Assembly: GCF_026072635.1 (NCBI RefSeq)
Contig: NZ_AP023081.1
Coordinates: forward strand, 4,150,501 to 4,214,500
DNA length: 64,000 nucleotides
Direction: 5' to 3'
Source of the DNA: Pseudomonas solani
GTDB lineage: Bacteria > Pseudomonadota > Gammaproteobacteria > Pseudomonadales > Pseudomonadaceae
A program made the position numbers and the translations under genes. The notes below the pieces were generated by a model, which saw only the letters and a list, made by a program, of their open reading frames with translations, had not been told where the DNA came from and searched no databases. Positions within the stretch are counted from its first letter, which is position 1; each line of letters starts with the position of its first letter. Positions 43,768 through 54,056 of this stretch are shown one piece after another.

Positions 43768-44640
43768 TCAGCCGAGGGCGTAGAGGTAGCGCACCACATC
43801 GGCGGCGCCGGCCAGGCGCAGGCCTTCGCCAAGGGCGGTGGCCTCGGGGTGGTCCTTGGGCAGCAGCAGGAGTTCGGGGGCGCCGCTGTTCTTCAGCAAG
43901 GCGAGGCGGGCATAGGGGATGCCGCCGTCGAGCAAAAGGCCCATGAAGGCCGGGTCGCTCCATGCCTGCACCGGCATGGCCAGTACGTGGTAGTGGGCGT
44001 CCAGCTCGGCGAGGCCTGCGGGGTTGAGACGGTAGGTGGCGAGTTCGGCCGGCAGGCTGATTTCCAGCTCGCGGCGGCGGGCGTAGGCAATGGCGGCGGC
44101 GAAGGCTTCCAGGTGGTGAGTCCCGCTCCAGAACACGCGTTTGCCGTGCCAGCTGGATTGGCACAGGCTAATCCGCTCGCCGGCCAGGAAGCGTGGCAGC
44201 GGCAGGCTGACGGCCTTGACGAAATCCTTGTAGCTGATGATGCGCACGCTGCGGCAGGCCGGCGTCGCGGCGAACTCCTCGAAGCTGGGGCAGCTGGGCA
44301 TCGCGCCGTCGGTGCCGCAGAACCCATCGATCAGGCGCAGGTCGAAATTGGTGAGTTCGCGCTGCTCCAGTTCAACCACGCGGATCAGCACCGCGTGGGC
44401 CTGAGCCTTGTCTTCCTGCACCGGGCCGGAGAGCGCGCTGCGCGGGAGGTCCACGAGGCGCTGCAGGGGCGGGCCGTTCTGCCACCAGATATCTGCGACC
44501 GGAGGCTTCAACTGCTGGAACGGCAAGTGCAGCTGGCTCGCGCTTTCCAGCAGGCGGGGCGCACGTCCTCCCAGGCCGAGGCGTTGCGCGAGGGCAGCCA
44601 GGCGTGAGGAAAGAGAGGATGGGGACGACTGCGAACTCAT
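43768..44640 (-). CDS. uncharacterised protein, DUF6685-like
   Basis: Cytosolic protein of 290 aa without signal or membrane helices. It starts with a serine-rich stretch (MSSQSSPSSLSSRLAALAQR) and contains ACRSVRIISYKDFVKAVSLP, a WSGTHHLEAFAAAIAYARRR segment and a C-terminal NSGAPELLLLPKDHPEA. I associate it with the Pseudomonas DUF6685 family from memory, with modest confidence. It reads toward the T6SS island and is the first core-type gene to the right of it. Confidence 0.6.
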   Translation of the reverse strand: MSSQSSPSSLSSRLAALAQRLGLGGRAPRLLESASQLHLPFQQLKPPVADIWWQNGPPLQRLVDLPRSALSGPVQEDKAQAHAVLIRVVELEQRELTNFDLRLIDGFCGTDGAMPSCPSFEEFAATPACRSVRIISYKDFVKAVSLPLPRFLAGERISLCQSSWHGKRVFWSGTHHLEAFAAAIAYARRRELEISLPAELATYRLNPAGLAELDAHYHVLAMPVQAWSDPAFMGLLLDGGIPYARLALLKNSGAPELLLLPKDHPEATALGEGLRLAGAADVVRYLYALG

Positions 44641-44788
44641 GGCCAGACTAGGACTCCCGGGTCACGAGTGCCAGTGTGGCAGAGGTCGGGCGAGGCTGCA
44701 CGGCTTTGCCCGCCGATGCGCTGGAACCTGGCGCCGCCAGGGGCTGCGGAACGATACTGGTGTTCATTTCAACCAAGAGGATGCCTCC

Positions 44789-45010
44789 ATGCCCAGCCTG
44801 GTGCTGGATATTTCCCTGAGTGCCGAGCGCTTTCTTGCGGTCTACCAGGGCCACGCCAACCGAGTGATGGTGCGCAGCCGCGACGGGCGCAAGGTTAGCT
44901 TGCCTGCGCATCATTTGCGGCCTTTTCTGACCCATGATGGCATTCATGGTTCATTCGAGCTGGAATTCGATCCCTCCGGGTCGCTGCTGGCGCTACGTCG
45001 CCTCGCCTGA
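44789..45010 (+). CDS. DUF2835 family protein
   Basis: Protein of 73 aa from ATG 44789 (AAGAGG upstream). It is all-beta, with the DUF2835 pattern I-S-x-E-R-F-L-x-x-Y-x-G, RDGRKVSLPAHHLRPFLTHDGI and GSFELEFD. It is small, cytosolic and of unknown function. A CGCCTC/GAGGCG hairpin overlaps the stop codon (44999-45014), between this gene and pyrD. Confidence 0.88.
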   Translation: MPSLVLDISLSAERFLAVYQGHANRVMVRSRDGRKVSLPAHHLRPFLTHDGIHGSFELEFDPSGSLLALRRLA

Positions 45011-45063
45011 GGCGGGGCTGGCAGCTATAATCGCCGGCCCATCCCGCCGATCGATACCCGCCC

Positions 45064-46089
45064 ATGTACACCCTGGCCCGCGAGCTGCTGTTCAAACTGT
45101 CCCCGGAAACTTCCCACGAGCTGTCCATCGACCTGATCGGCGCCGGTGGCCGCCTGGGCCTCAACGGCTTGCTGACCAAGGCGCCGGCCAGCCTGCCGGT
45201 GAAGGTCATGGGGCTGGAGTTCCCCAACCCCGTTGGCCTGGCCGCCGGCCTGGACAAGAACGGCGACGCCATCGACGGCTTCGCCCAGCTGGGCTTCGGT
45301 TTCGTCGAGATCGGCACCGTGACGCCGCGCCCGCAGCCGGGCAACCCCAAGCCGCGTCTGTTCCGCCTGCCCGAGGCCGAGGCGATCATCAATCGCATGG
45401 GCTTCAACAACCATGGCGTCGATCACCTGCTGGCCCGGGTTCGCGCGGCGAAGTTCAAGGGCGTGCTGGGCATCAACATCGGCAAGAACTTCGACACCCC
45501 GGTCGAGCGCGCGGTGGACGACTACCTGATCTGCCTGGACAAGGTCTACGCCCATGCCAGCTACGTGACGGTCAACGTCAGCTCGCCCAATACACCCGGC
45601 CTGCGCAGCCTGCAGTTCGGCGACTCGCTCAAGCAGTTGCTCGAAGCCCTGCGCCTGCGCCAGGAAGACCTCGCCGTCCAGCACGGTCGTCGCGTGCCGC
45701 TGGCGATCAAGATCGCCCCGGACATGAGCGATGAGGAAACCGCCCTGGTGGCCGGTGCGTTGCGGGAGTCGGGCATGGATGCGGTGATCGCCACCAACAC
45801 CACCCTGGGCCGCGAAGGTGTCGAAGGGCTGGAATATGGTGACGAGGCGGGTGGCCTGTCAGGTGCGCCGGTACGTGACAAGAGCACCCATACCGTCAAG
45901 GTGCTGGCTGGCGAGCTAGGCGGTCGCCTGCCGATCATTGCCGTGGGTGGGATCACCGAAGGCCGACACGCGGCCGAGAAGATCGCCGCTGGGGCGAGCC
46001 TGGTGCAGATCTATTCGGGCTTCATCTACAAGGGCCCGGCGCTGATCCGCGAAGCAGTGGATGCCATCGCCGCGCTGCCCAAGGCCTGA
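45064..46089 (+). CDS. pyrD: dihydroorotate dehydrogenase (quinone), class 2
   Basis: Protein of 341 aa, membrane-associated flavoenzyme of pyrimidine synthesis passing electrons to ubiquinone. The N-terminal amphipathic helix (MYTLARELLFKLSPETSHEL) marks class 2. FMN-barrel motifs are intact: GLAAGLDKNGDAIDGFAQLGFGF, RMGFNNHG, the catalytic serine region VNVSSPNTPGLR, AIKIAPD and VGGITEG near the end. TATAAT at 45026-45031 is a good -10 box 32 bp upstream, without a convincing -35. Confidence 0.97.
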   Translation: MYTLARELLFKLSPETSHELSIDLIGAGGRLGLNGLLTKAPASLPVKVMGLEFPNPVGLAAGLDKNGDAIDGFAQLGFGFVEIGTVTPRPQPGNPKPRLFRLPEAEAIINRMGFNNHGVDHLLARVRAAKFKGVLGINIGKNFDTPVERAVDDYLICLDKVYAHASYVTVNVSSPNTPGLRSLQFGDSLKQLLEALRLRQEDLAVQHGRRVPLAIKIAPDMSDEETALVAGALRESGMDAVIATNTTLGREGVEGLEYGDEAGGLSGAPVRDKSTHTVKVLAGELGGRLPIIAVGGITEGRHAAEKIAAGASLVQIYSGFIYKGPALIREAVDAIAALPKA

Positions 46090-46100
46090 ATCGCGGGCAA

Positions 46101-46125
46101 TAAAAAGGGCTCCCTTAGGGAGCCC
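46101..46125 (-). terminator. terminator of rmf (minus strand)
   Basis: GGGCTCCC (46107-46114) and GGGAGCCC (46118-46125) pair around TTA. On the minus strand the stem is followed by TTTTT, a complete terminator for rmf. On the plus strand, after pyrD, the same hairpin lacks a T run. Confidence 0.8.
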
Positions 46126-46184
46126 CTGGGCTTGCGCCCGCCGCCCGGATGGGGCGTGCTTGGTGAAGTCGGTGTGATCCAGTG

Positions 46185-46400
46185 TCAGCCGACGGCGTGG
46201 AGTTCGTTGAGTCGATGAATGCCGGCAGTGCCGGTAAAGCCATCCCAGTGGTCGCCGCGACCTTCACGCCAGCCGTTTATCCAGGCTTGACGAGTGGTGG
46301 GATGGGTGAAAGGACAGAGATCGCGGGATTTGCCATGAATGCCGTGCTGATAACCGCGCAGAAATGCTCGTTCCATCGGATCACGCTTAAGTCTTCTCAT
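46185..46400 (-). CDS. rmf: ribosome modulation factor
   Basis: Basic protein of 71 aa (MRRLKRDPMERAFLRGYQHG and the conserved CPFTHPTTRQAWINGWREGR). It pairs 70S ribosomes into inactive 100S dimers in stationary phase or starvation. Length and sequence agree with Pseudomonas RMF. GAGGG about 9 bp upstream of the ATG is the ribosome-binding site. It has its own terminator. Confidence 0.96.
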   Translation of the reverse strand: MRRLKRDPMERAFLRGYQHGIHGKSRDLCPFTHPTTRQAWINGWREGRGDHWDGFTGTAGIHRLNELHAVG

Positions 46401-46829
46401 AGGGTGTAGCCCTCATTTGTTGACTGTTATGTCCATTGGCCCCAAGTCGGGAGCCCGGCAGAGAATGCTCTGCCACTGAAGAACGGCTGCCGGCGTTACC
46501 GTTCTCCTTCCGCTACCGTTGCGGCAGCGGATAACTGAGTTCTAACCGTTGCTCCGGGGCATTGGAATGATCGTTTTGTCATAAGGACGTAACGAGAATG
46601 GGTTCCGGACCATAAGCTGTAAGAGCCTGTTACGCGTGCGAACAGGCTCAGCCCCCATGGGATGGGGCCTTGAGAAACCCATGATGTCGCGGTGCTATGG
46701 GCCCGCGCGGATGAGAATGGGAATTTTCCTATCCGACGAAGGGCCGTTCTGCGACCTTTAGTCACATATTTTATGACCGCACGGAGATGAATCCGTGCCG
46801 CTGATCAGCCGCAAGGCACTGGAACTACC
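46401..46829. other. structured intergenic region between rmf and rlmKL
   Basis: No gene is visible in these 429 bp. There are at least four hairpins: GGCAGAG/CTCTGCC (46457-46474), AGCCTGTT/AACAGGCT (46624-46648), GCCCC/GGGGC (46651-46668) and GCACGGA/TCCGTGC (46779-46798, loop GATGAA). It must contain the divergent promoters of rmf and rlmKL. The density of stem-loops leaves room for a small RNA or a long structured leader, but no T run closes any of them convincingly. Confidence 0.45.
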
Positions 46830-49016
<2,187 letters not shown>

Positions 49017-49139
49017 GCCGCGCTGCCGTCCGTCAGCCGGGGCAGGGGCGGCAGGGTTTTGTCTAGGCAAAGTGCCAGTATGTTGGCTAAGTTTGTGATC
49101 ACAGGGGCCGTCCTCATTACTTAGCTCCGAGATGTAAGC

Positions 49140-51923
49140 ATGCTGTCGCTTGCCCTGGGAAAGTCGTCCCTGCACTCCCGTCTGACCGGCCGCAGCCTGC
49201 TCTGGCTGGCCTGCCTGCTGGTGATCTCCGGCGGCCTCAGCCTGACCGTACTGCTGGCCAGCCTGGTGCACGACTCAGAGCGCAACCAGCTGCGTGAGCG
49301 CTTCTCGCAGATCGCCACCGAACGCCTCAGCCGGATTCAGGAACGCCTCGGCGACCAGTTGAAGGAGCTGGACGCCCTGCAGCGCTTCTTCCTCAATTCC
49401 CAGACGGTCAGCCGCGACGAATTCCAGGGCTTCGTCGAGCCGCTGCTGGACGACACCCTGGCCTATTCCTGGGTGCCCTGGGTGGCGCGCAGCGAGCGCC
49501 CCGTGTTCGAGGAGGAGGCCCGCGCGGATGGGCTCAGGCGCTTCCGCTTCCATGACCTGGACAAGGACGGCACCGCCCAGACCAGCCCCGAGCGCGACCA
49601 CTACCTGCCGGTGTTCTACAGCGTCTCCGGGCTCGCCGGGCGCTTGCCCCTGGGGCTGGACCTGAGTTCGCAGCCCGAGCGTGCAGCCTTGCTGGACAAG
49701 GCCCGCGCCGGGCGCCAGGCCGTCGCCTCCGATGCCCTGACGCTGATTGGTGTGCCCGGGGCCGACGCCCGGGGCATTCTCATGGCGGTACCGGTGTTCA
49801 ACCCGGCCGCCACCGAGGGGCACGCGCTGCGCGGCTTCGTCCTCGGTGTGATCAGCCTGCGCCGGGAAATGGAGCAGGGCATCCCCGACGAGGTGCTCGG
49901 CAGCCTGGCCATGCGCCTGATCGATATCACCAAGGAAGACGACCCGCAAGCGCTCTACCTGAGCAAGGCCGAGGACGATGATTCAGGCCTGCTGATCACC
50001 CGTTCCTTTGCCTTCGCCGACCGCACCTACCGCCTGGAGCTGCGCCCCAGTGAAGGCTTCGCCATGGCCAACCGCTCATCCGCCTGGCACTTGGTGATCG
50101 CCACCGGCGGCCTGATCACCCTGCTCATGGCGGCCTACCTGATGCTGTTGATCAGCCAGCGCCAACGCGCCCTGCGCCTGGTGGCCGAGCGCACTCGCGA
50201 GCTGCGTGAGCGCGAGCTCGACCTCAAGCTCAGCGAGGAGCGCTGGGCCTTCGCCTTGGACAGCGCCGGCCACGGTGTATGGGATTGGGAGATCGCCTCC
50301 GACACGGTGTACTACTCCCGTGCCTGGAAGGGCATGCTCGGCTATGACGTGGACGAAGTGCCCGACGAGCCCGAGCTGTGCCTGCGCCTGCAACACCCCG
50401 ACGATGCGCCAGCGGTGGATGCCGCCCTGCAGCGTCACCTGCGCGGCGAGGCGCCGATCTACCAGAGCGAGCACCGCATGCAGCGCAAGGGCGGTGCCTG
50501 GGTGTGGGTGCTCGACCGCGGCAAGGTGGTGGAGTGGAACCCCGATGGCTCGCCCCTACGGATGATCGGCACCCAGACCGATATCAGCGCCAGCAAGGCC
50601 GCCGAGCTGCAGCTGGCGCTGGCCCACGGGCAGTTGCGTGGGGTGCTGGACGCGGCCACCCAGGTGTCGATCATCGCCACCGACCTCGATGGTTTCGTCC
50701 TTCAGTTCAACGTCGGCGCCGAACGCATGCTCGGCTACAGCGCCGCGGAGATGGTCGGCAAGCGCCCGCGCATGCTGCACCTGGAGGCGGAGATCCAGGC
50801 CCGCTGCGAGGCCCTGTCGAAGCGGCTGTCGCGGCCCATCCGCGACTTCCACCACTATGTGGTCGAGGTCACCGCCGGTGATTGCTACGACGAACACGAG
50901 TGGACCTACGTGCGCAAGGACGGTGGCCATCTCACCGGCAACCTCATCCTCACCGGCGTGCGCGACCAGCACGATCAACTGGTGGGCTACCTCGGCGTGG
51001 CCATCGACGTGACCGACCGCAAGCGCGTGCAGGAGGCCCTGGAGGACCGCGACCGCTTGCTGCAGAAACTCAGCGCGCGGGTGCCGGGCGCCATCTACCA
51101 GTACCAGCTGTACCCCGATGGCCGGCATCGCTTCCCTTATGTCAGTGCCGGGGTGAGCGACATCCTCGAGGTCGAGCCCGAGCAGGTGAACGGAGATGCT
51201 TCCCAGGCCTTCACCCGCCTGCACCCGGAGGACCTGGAGCGGATCTACGCCAGCATCCTGCATTCCGCCGCCGTCATGCAGACCTGGCGCGAGGACTTCC
51301 GCGTGCTGCTGCCGCGCCAGGGCCTGCGCTGGCTGCGCGGCGAGTCGGAGCCCGAGCGCATGGCCGATGGCAGCGTGCTGTGGCACGGCTATATCTCCGA
51401 TGTCACCGGGCACAAGCTGGTGGAGCAGGAGCTGCGGGCACTGTCCATCACCGACGCCTTGACCGGCGTGTTCAACCGTCGCCATTTCCAGGAGCGCCTG
51501 GATGCGGAGATCGCCAGGGCATTGCGCAGCGAGGGCCCGTTCTCGCTGGTGATGCTGGATATCGATCACTTCAAGCTGGTGAACGACCAGCATGGCCACG
51601 AGGCGGGCGACCGGGTGCTCAAGCAACTGTGCCAGCGCATTGGCCAGCGGTTGCGGCGCATCGACGTGCTGTGCCGGCTGGGCGGCGAGGAATTCATCGT
51701 GCTCTGCCCGGAGACCAACCTGGAGCAGGCGCGATCATTGGCCGAAGCGCTGTTGCAGGGCATGCGCCGGGATGAGGTGGCGGGCGTCGGCCACGTCACC
51801 GCCAGCTTCGGCTGTGCCTGCTGGCGTGATGGCGAGACCGCCGATGCACTGCTGCGGCGGGTGGATACTGCGGCCTATTCCGCCAAGCAGGGCGGCCGCG
51901 ACCAGGTGTGCTGCGCCGAGTGA
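49140..51923 (+). CDS. diguanylate cyclase with CHASE and PAS domains
   Basis: Membrane protein of 927 aa. One helix near residues 20-40, a periplasmic CHASE-type domain (about 60-270, SWVPWVARSERPVFEE), a second helix near 315-340, then three PAS/PAC units (about 365-485, 490-630, 640-760) and a C-terminal GGDEF domain. The signature reads GGEEF, an active variant, and an inhibitory I-site RRID lies five residues before it, so feedback inhibition by c-di-GMP is expected. It should make c-di-GMP in response to an extracytoplasmic ligand. No HD-GYP or EAL domain is attached. Confidence 0.92.
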   Translation: MLSLALGKSSLHSRLTGRSLLWLACLLVISGGLSLTVLLASLVHDSERNQLRERFSQIATERLSRIQERLGDQLKELDALQRFFLNSQTVSRDEFQGFVEPLLDDTLAYSWVPWVARSERPVFEEEARADGLRRFRFHDLDKDGTAQTSPERDHYLPVFYSVSGLAGRLPLGLDLSSQPERAALLDKARAGRQAVASDALTLIGVPGADARGILMAVPVFNPAATEGHALRGFVLGVISLRREMEQGIPDEVLGSLAMRLIDITKEDDPQALYLSKAEDDDSGLLITRSFAFADRTYRLELRPSEGFAMANRSSAWHLVIATGGLITLLMAAYLMLLISQRQRALRLVAERTRELRERELDLKLSEERWAFALDSAGHGVWDWEIASDTVYYSRAWKGMLGYDVDEVPDEPELCLRLQHPDDAPAVDAALQRHLRGEAPIYQSEHRMQRKGGAWVWVLDRGKVVEWNPDGSPLRMIGTQTDISASKAAELQLALAHGQLRGVLDAATQVSIIATDLDGFVLQFNVGAERMLGYSAAEMVGKRPRMLHLEAEIQARCEALSKRLSRPIRDFHHYVVEVTAGDCYDEHEWTYVRKDGGHLTGNLILTGVRDQHDQLVGYLGVAIDVTDRKRVQEALEDRDRLLQKLSARVPGAIYQYQLYPDGRHRFPYVSAGVSDILEVEPEQVNGDASQAFTRLHPEDLERIYASILHSAAVMQTWREDFRVLLPRQGLRWLRGESEPERMADGSVLWHGYISDVTGHKLVEQELRALSITDALTGVFNRRHFQERLDAEIARALRSEGPFSLVMLDIDHFKLVNDQHGHEAGDRVLKQLCQRIGQRLRRIDVLCRLGGEEFIVLCPETNLEQARSLAEALLQGMRRDEVAGVGHVTASFGCACWRDGETADALLRRVDTAAYSAKQGGRDQVCCAE

Positions 51924-51947
51924 GACGGGGGCGGCGTCGCCCCCGTC
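51924..51947. terminator. shared hairpin between convergent genes
   Basis: GACGGGGGCG and CGCCCCCGTC form a perfect 10-bp stem with loop GCGT, beginning right after the diguanylate cyclase stop and ending before the dacB-like stop on the other strand. It lacks T runs but is well placed to stop both transcripts. Confidence 0.55.
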
Positions 51948-51959
51948 AACGGGGCGGGA

Positions 51960-53402
51960 TCAGCGGCGCGGCTGGTTGTAGAGGTCCAGCAGCACCTGAT
52001 CGAGGATGGAGGAGGCGCCCCACGGACGCTGGTCGTTGAGGATCGCCACCACCGCCCAGGTGTTGCCGTTGTCGTCGCGGCTGAAACCGGCGATTGCACG
52101 CACCGTGTTCAGGGTGCCGGTCTTGATATGCGCTTCGCCTGCCATGGGCGTGCGGCGCAGGCGCTTGCGCATGGTGCCGTCCATCGCCACCAGCGGCAGG
52201 GACGCGATGTACTCCGCGGCGTAGGGGCTCTGCCAGGCGGCATGGAGGATGGTCGCCATCTCCCGCGCGCTGACCCGCTCCTGGCGCGACAGGCCGGAAC
52301 CGTTCTCCATCACCAGGTGCGGCGCGGTGATGCCCTTCTTCGCCAGCCAGGCGCGGATCACCCGTTGCGCGGCCTTGGCATCGTCGCCGTCGGCCTCGTT
52401 GCGGAACTGCGCGCCGATGCTGAGGAACAGCTGCTGCGCCATGGTGTTGTTGCTGTACTTGTTGATGTCGCGAATGATCTCCACCAGGTCCGGGGAGAAG
52501 GCCCGCGCCAGCAGCTTGGCGTCCTTGGGCACGCCGGCGAGGCGGTCCTTGCCGAGGATGCTGCCGCCCAGTTCCTTCCAGATCGCCCGCACCGCGCCGG
52601 CTGCGTAGCCCGGGTGGTCGAGCAGCGACAGGTAGGTCTGCGCGCTGCAGCCTTCGGGCAGGCTGCCGCTGGCGATCACCGTGGTGCCGTCGAACTGGGT
52701 CACCGGGTTGTAGCGCACGTCTGGCCAGGCAGGGCAGGGCGCGGCCTTGGTCACCTTCACCTGGTTGTCGATGCGGATGCTCTCGATGGGCGGCTCGGCG
52801 GCGATGCTGGCGCGGCCGCCGTCGGCGCGGGCGATGAAGCGCAAGGCCTTGAGGTTGACCAGCAGGGAGTCCGGGCCGACCAGGAAGGGCTTGTTCTCGT
52901 CGCCGCCGTCGTCATTGAAAGCCGGTAGTTGCGGGTGCACGAAGCGGCTGCGGTCGAGCACCAGGTCGCCGGTGATCTTCAGCACGCCATTGGCGCGCAG
53001 GTCACGCATCAGCAGCCAGAGCTTCTCCATGTTCAGCTTCGGGTCACCGCCACCCTTGAGGTAGAGGTTGCCGTGCAGCACGCCGTCCTTGACGGTGCCA
53101 TCGGTGAAGAACTCGGTCTTCCACTGATAGGTGGGGCCGAGCAGCTCGAGGGCGGCGTAGGTGGTGATCAGCTTCATGGTGGAAGCCGGGTTCACCGACA
53201 CATCGGCGTTGAAGATGGTCTGCGCGCCGGGGCCGGTCAGGGGCAGGGTCACCAGCGACAGGGAGTTCTGCGGGATCTTGTTCTTCTTCAGCGCCTGCTG
53301 GACCTTGGCCGGGACGTTGGCATTGACCTGAACGGCGAAGGCCGGTTGGGCGAAGGGGAAAATGAGGCCGGTGAGGGCGAGGATACGAATGGACTTGAAC
53401 AT
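51960..53402 (-). CDS. dacB: D-alanyl-D-alanine carboxypeptidase/endopeptidase (PBP4 type)
   Basis: Protein of 480 aa from ATG 53402 (GGAGGG about 10 bp upstream). Signal peptide MFKSIRILALTGLIFPFAQP ending in AFA leads it to the periplasm. The penicillin-binding motifs of the class C/S13 family are intact: SxxK as STMK in NPASTMKLITTYAALE, SxN as SNN in YSNNTMAQQLF, and KTG in HIKTGTLNTVRAI. It trims or cleaves peptidoglycan crosslinks. Confidence 0.93.
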   Translation of the reverse strand: MFKSIRILALTGLIFPFAQPAFAVQVNANVPAKVQQALKKNKIPQNSLSLVTLPLTGPGAQTIFNADVSVNPASTMKLITTYAALELLGPTYQWKTEFFTDGTVKDGVLHGNLYLKGGGDPKLNMEKLWLLMRDLRANGVLKITGDLVLDRSRFVHPQLPAFNDDGGDENKPFLVGPDSLLVNLKALRFIARADGGRASIAAEPPIESIRIDNQVKVTKAAPCPAWPDVRYNPVTQFDGTTVIASGSLPEGCSAQTYLSLLDHPGYAAGAVRAIWKELGGSILGKDRLAGVPKDAKLLARAFSPDLVEIIRDINKYSNNTMAQQLFLSIGAQFRNEADGDDAKAAQRVIRAWLAKKGITAPHLVMENGSGLSRQERVSAREMATILHAAWQSPYAAEYIASLPLVAMDGTMRKRLRRTPMAGEAHIKTGTLNTVRAIAGFSRDDNGNTWAVVAILNDQRPWGASSILDQVLLDLYNQPRR

Positions 53403-53633
53403 CAACGAATGCCCTCCGCACGAGGGCGAGTAACGCAAATTGGCATGGCAGGTTCCCACGACGTGTTCGGGAAATGGTGCGCATTATGCCGCAAGCGTTT
53501 CCTGGGCGCTCGTGCCGCTGACCGCTCGCACGCTCTGCGGCGGGCTTCGTTTTGCCGTTCCGCCACGCGGGCGGGCAAGCCGGCGGGGAAACTGCTAGAG
53601 TGCCGCGCTTGAACACATGAAGAGGATTGCCTG

Positions 53634-53972
53634 ATGGCTACTAACCGTTCCCGCCGCCTGCGAAAAAAGCTTTGCGTCGATGAATTCCAGGAGCTGGGTT
53701 GCGAGCTGAGCCTGACCTACAAGGACGGGCTGGCCGAAGCGGAGCTGGAAAGCTTCCTCGATCAGTTCATCGACGATGCCATCCAGGGCAATGGCCTGGG
53801 CTATGTCGGTGGCGATGACTACGGTTTCGTTTGCCTGTCCAAGCGCGGCTCGGTCAACGAAGAGCAGCGCAGCAAGCTGGAAGCCTGGCTCAAGGGCCGC
53901 AGCGAGCTGGCCAGCTTCACCCTGAGCCCGCTGGTGGATGTCTGGTACCCGGAAAACCCGATCAACCAGTGA
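53634..53972 (+). CDS. yggL: YggL family 50S ribosome-associated protein (DUF469)
   Basis: Protein of 112 aa (MATNRSRRLRKKLCVDEFQE, then FLDQFIDDAIQGNGLGYVGG and DYGFVC). Length and motifs agree with YggL, a small ribosome-associated protein. The start has AGAGG upstream. A bidirectional terminator follows immediately. Confidence 0.92.
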   Translation: MATNRSRRLRKKLCVDEFQELGCELSLTYKDGLAEAELESFLDQFIDDAIQGNGLGYVGGDDYGFVCLSKRGSVNEEQRSKLEAWLKGRSELASFTLSPLVDVWYPENPINQ

Positions 53973-53986
53973 TCCCGGCGGTCATG

Positions 53987-54014
53987 AAAAGGGGCGCACC
54001 ATGCGCCCCTTTTT
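53987..54014. terminator. bidirectional terminator between yggL and the HD-GYP gene
   Basis: GGGGCGCA and TGCGCCCC pair around a three-base loop, with AAAA on the left and TTTTT on the right. Both strands therefore read as stem plus T run, serving the two convergent genes. Confidence 0.9.
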
Positions 54015-54056
54015 CATGCCTGCGATTTGTCTCCCGCTGATGCGAGATCCCGCTGC

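Noticed and set aside
41834..44164. 776-codon minus-strand frame across the tssM-like gene and the DUF6685-like gene
   Set aside because: It overlaps both genes out of frame and has no recognisable domain.
46107..46125. Terminator for pyrD
   Set aside because: The hairpin has its T run only on the minus strand, so it is assigned to rmf; an effect on pyrD is possible but not shown.
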